Positions 62,524 through 64,000 of a DNA stretch of 64,000 nt are shown here, piece after piece. Source of the DNA: Mangrovibacter yixingensis (GTDB lineage Bacteria; Pseudomonadota; Gammaproteobacteria; Enterobacterales; Enterobacteriaceae); contig NZ_JAIVKM010000001.1 in assembly GCF_020523985.1 (NCBI RefSeq), positions 1,364,001-1,428,000 on the forward strand, read 5' to 3'. Numbering within the stretch: the first letter of the stretch is position 1; every line of letters begins with the position of its first letter. A model generated the notes under the pieces. The model searched no databases. It saw only the letters and a list, made by a program, of their open reading frames with translations, and was not told the DNA's origin. The position numbers and the translations under genes are program-made.

Positions 62524-63018
62524 TCACGGCCAACGACATCCATCACCAACGGGCAACCCACTAAGTGGCTTAATCTCTTTAAGCACAAATGAGGTTTCCA
62601 TCGCTTTTATCCCAGGCAGGCGGCGAATAACTTTCATGGCAAAGTCTGAATAGTCATCCAGGTCTCGAGCTACAACCTGTAATAAAAAATCTGCACCACC
62701 ACCGATGGCGTAGCATGCAATCACCTGAGGTAACTCACACACCGCCTGCTCAAAATTGACTGCCTGTTGTTCACTGTGGCTGTCAATATTAACCCGGACA
62801 AAGGCCAGAATTCCCAGCCCTGTTTTTTTACGGTCCAGCACCGCCCGGTAACCGGCAATCACCCCGGCTTCTTCAAGCTGGCGTATTCGCCGCCAGCAAG
62901 GGGTGGCAGACATACCACACTGCTCAGCCAGTTGCTGGTTAGTGAGCCGGGCATCTTGCTGTAATAGCATCAGTAACTGAATATCTTTCTTGTGCAAGGA
63001 AACGGACAGATTTTCCAT
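62524..63018 (-). CDS. Lrp/AsnC-family transcriptional regulator
   Basis: The 164-residue protein has an AsnC-type helix-turn-helix (TNQQLAEQCGMSATPCWRRI, about residues 26-45) and a C-terminal RAM amino-acid-sensing domain (ACYAIGGGADFLLQVVARDL). ATG 63018 (MENLSVSLHKKD) starts the conserved part; an upstream in-frame start adds 17 residues. It is divergent from a DUF2000 gene, an association that suggests local control. The effector is probably an amino acid, by family. Confidence 0.88.
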   Translation of the reverse strand: MENLSVSLHKKDIQLLMLLQQDARLTNQQLAEQCGMSATPCWRRIRQLEEAGVIAGYRAVLDRKKTGLGILAFVRVNIDSHSEQQAVNFEQAVCELPQVIACYAIGGGADFLLQVVARDLDDYSDFAMKVIRRLPGIKAMETSFVLKEIKPLSGLPVGDGCRWP

Positions 63019-63137
63019 AAACTCTAATTTTCCGGAAAAATAATTCCTTTTATAAGCAATAACACGCAAATTGAGAAACCTTTTTTCACTGTAACAGTGC
63101 CAGACTATTGGCTGAAAACACAGGGGAGGAAAACAGG

Positions 63138-63551
63138 ATGGATGATTTTGCGCTTGCCGTGGTTGTTAACCCGGCATTACCTGCCGGGTTGCTGGCAAAT
63201 ACCGTTGGAACACTGGCAACGGGCCTGGGAGCCAGGTTCCCTGCTCTTTCCGCCGGGCAAGTCTGTGACCAGGCTGGTTTATGGTTTGATACCAGCAGCC
63301 GTTTGCCAATGCCAGTTTTACAGGCCGACACCGCAACACTGCAACTTTTGTTGCAGCGCTGCCAAACGCGTCACAGCCGCAGCGCAATGGTGGTGTACCC
63401 CTCTTTTGCCCGGGAGATTCAACAGATAGATACTTACCTGGCAGAGGTTGCCCGGCGGGATTTGAGCGCAGAACCGCTGGATGGTATCGCATTATGCGGG
63501 CCACGTAAGTGGGTTCGATCTTTGACAGGGGCGCTCAAATTATTGCGCTGA
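63138..63551 (+). CDS. DUF2000 family protein
   Basis: The 137-residue protein matches DUF2000 (FALAVVVNPALPAGLLANTV at the start, then ARFPALSAGQ), a small family with a peptidyl-tRNA-hydrolase-like fold and no proven function. GAGGA lies 7 nt before ATG 63138; an in-frame ATG 30 bp upstream lacks a site. It is divergent from the Lrp/AsnC regulator, so it may be its main target. Confidence 0.82.
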   Translation: MDDFALAVVVNPALPAGLLANTVGTLATGLGARFPALSAGQVCDQAGLWFDTSSRLPMPVLQADTATLQLLLQRCQTRHSRSAMVVYPSFAREIQQIDTYLAEVARRDLSAEPLDGIALCGPRKWVRSLTGALKLLR

Positions 63552-63566
63552 ACGGGCACCAACGAA

Positions 63567-63588
63567 TCTGGCCCCTGATGGGGCCAGA
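63567..63588. terminator. Hairpin between convergent DUF2000 and betA genes
   Basis: TCTGGCCCC and GGGGCCAGA form a 9-bp stem with loop TGAT. It lacks a T-run on both strands, so termination is inferred from stem strength and position. Confidence 0.55.
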
Positions 63589-63598
63589 AATGCAGAGA

Positions 63599-64000
63599 TT
63601 ATTCTTGCGTCACGGTACTTTTATTTGCGATATCACGCAGCGGTGCTTTACGCACTGGCGCATCACCTGCCACGTAATAATCCGCATCTGATGGCGGCAG
63701 TGCTTCGCGGCCACGAATCATGTCGGCAATTTTTTCACCAATCATAATCGTGGTCGCATTGAGGTTACCGGTGACAATTTGCGGCATTACTGATGCATCC
63801 ACTACTCGCAAACCGGTTAAGCCATGGACACGTCCTTCACCATCTACCACTGAGAATTCATCGCTCCCCATTTTACATGTGCCACAAGGGTGAAATGCTG
63901 TTTCCGCGTGTTCACGTACAAACGCATCCAGCTCTTCGTCACTTTGGCATTGGGGGCCGGGGCTGATTTCTTCTCCACGGAACTTATCCAGCGCAGGTTG
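63599..64000 (-). CDS. betA: Choline dehydrogenase, C-terminal part (5' end outside window)
   Basis: The visible 133 residues are the end of a GMC-family flavoprotein. The segment [15 protein letters not shown] holds the active-site His, and [20 protein letters not shown] with [12 protein letters not shown] is characteristic of BetA, which oxidises choline to betaine aldehyde for osmoprotection at the inner membrane. The gene runs off the right edge, so start and FAD-binding N-terminus are not seen. The rest of a bet locus may lie to the right. Confidence 0.9.
   Translation of the reverse strand, partial: QPALDKFRGEEISPGPQCQSDEELDAFVREHAETAFHPCGTCKMGSDEFSVVDGEGRVHGLTGLRVVDASVMPQIVTGNLNATTIMIGEKIADMIRGREALPPSDADYYVAGDAPVRKAPLRDIANKSTVTQE

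Noticed and set aside
1-64000. CRISPR array, prophage, insertion sequence or integrative element
   Set aside because: No regularly spaced repeats, transposase, integrase or att-like duplications were recognised; the short repeats found are two to four copies only.

Overview
The window reads as chromosomal DNA of an enterobacterium (Enterobacterales, close to Klebsiella/Kluyvera/Buttiauxella/Cedecea-type genomes; the genus cannot be fixed from sequence alone). The pointers are a Klebsiella-type assimilatory nitrate cluster (nasR-nasFED-nasCB-nasA), a complete mdc malonate decarboxylase cluster with mdcR, MarA/RamA-like and LysR regulators, and moderate GC with AT-rich intergenic gaps. No rRNA, tRNA, CRISPR array, transposase or phage gene was seen. 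The region is a chain of self-contained catabolic and nutrient-scavenging modules, most with a dedicated regulator next to them.

1-12 kb: the end of a Fic-domain protein, then a formamide/short-amide module. A very unusual sensor kinase (NCS1 nucleobase-type permease + Cys-rich segment + histidine kinase + receiver) and a LuxR-type response regulator are divergent from a five-gene urea/amide-type ABC transporter and formamidase AmiF. A LysR regulator follows. 12-24 kb: a MarA-like regulator, an OprB-type porin divergent from a secreted GH28 polygalacturonase, a DeoR regulator, a class III aminotransferase, a NUDIX hydrolase, an MFS carrier, a serine hydrolase, an SDR with a 43-bp tandem duplication upstream, and a degenerate EAL-HDOD protein.

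25-36 kb: the nitrate assimilation operon, read leftward. NasF/NasE/NasD import nitrate, a fused NasC-NasB polypeptide reduces nitrite, and NasA reduces nitrate. Upstream lie a near-consensus sigma-54 promoter, an NtrC-like site, a leader hairpin and an intrinsic terminator, the target expected for the ANTAR antiterminator NasR encoded next door. 36-40 kb: an aldehyde dehydrogenase with a sigma-54 promoter and a palindromic upstream site, divergent from an AcoR-like sigma-54 activator. 40-45 kb: a Fur-box-preceded TonB-dependent siderophore receptor, a LysR regulator and an MFS exporter.

45-55 kb: malonate use. mdcR is followed, almost without spacing, by a secreted alpha/beta hydrolase; mdcABCDEFGH is read leftward towards them from a promoter region that holds a perfect 25-bp palindrome. 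55-64 kb: a DUF2461 protein, a GFA-family protein, an EmrB/QacA-type exporter with its TetR regulator, an IclR regulator divergent from an MFS carrier, a methyl-accepting chemotaxis protein, an Lrp/AsnC regulator divergent from a DUF2000 protein, and the C-terminal end of choline dehydrogenase (betA) running off the right edge.

The strongest leads are the transporter-sensor kinase paired with formamide uptake, the nasC-nasB gene fusion that keeps an internal Shine-Dalgarno and ATG, the fully readable nasF control region, the sigma-54/palindrome arrangement upstream of the aldehyde dehydrogenase, and the secreted hydrolase coupled to mdcR.
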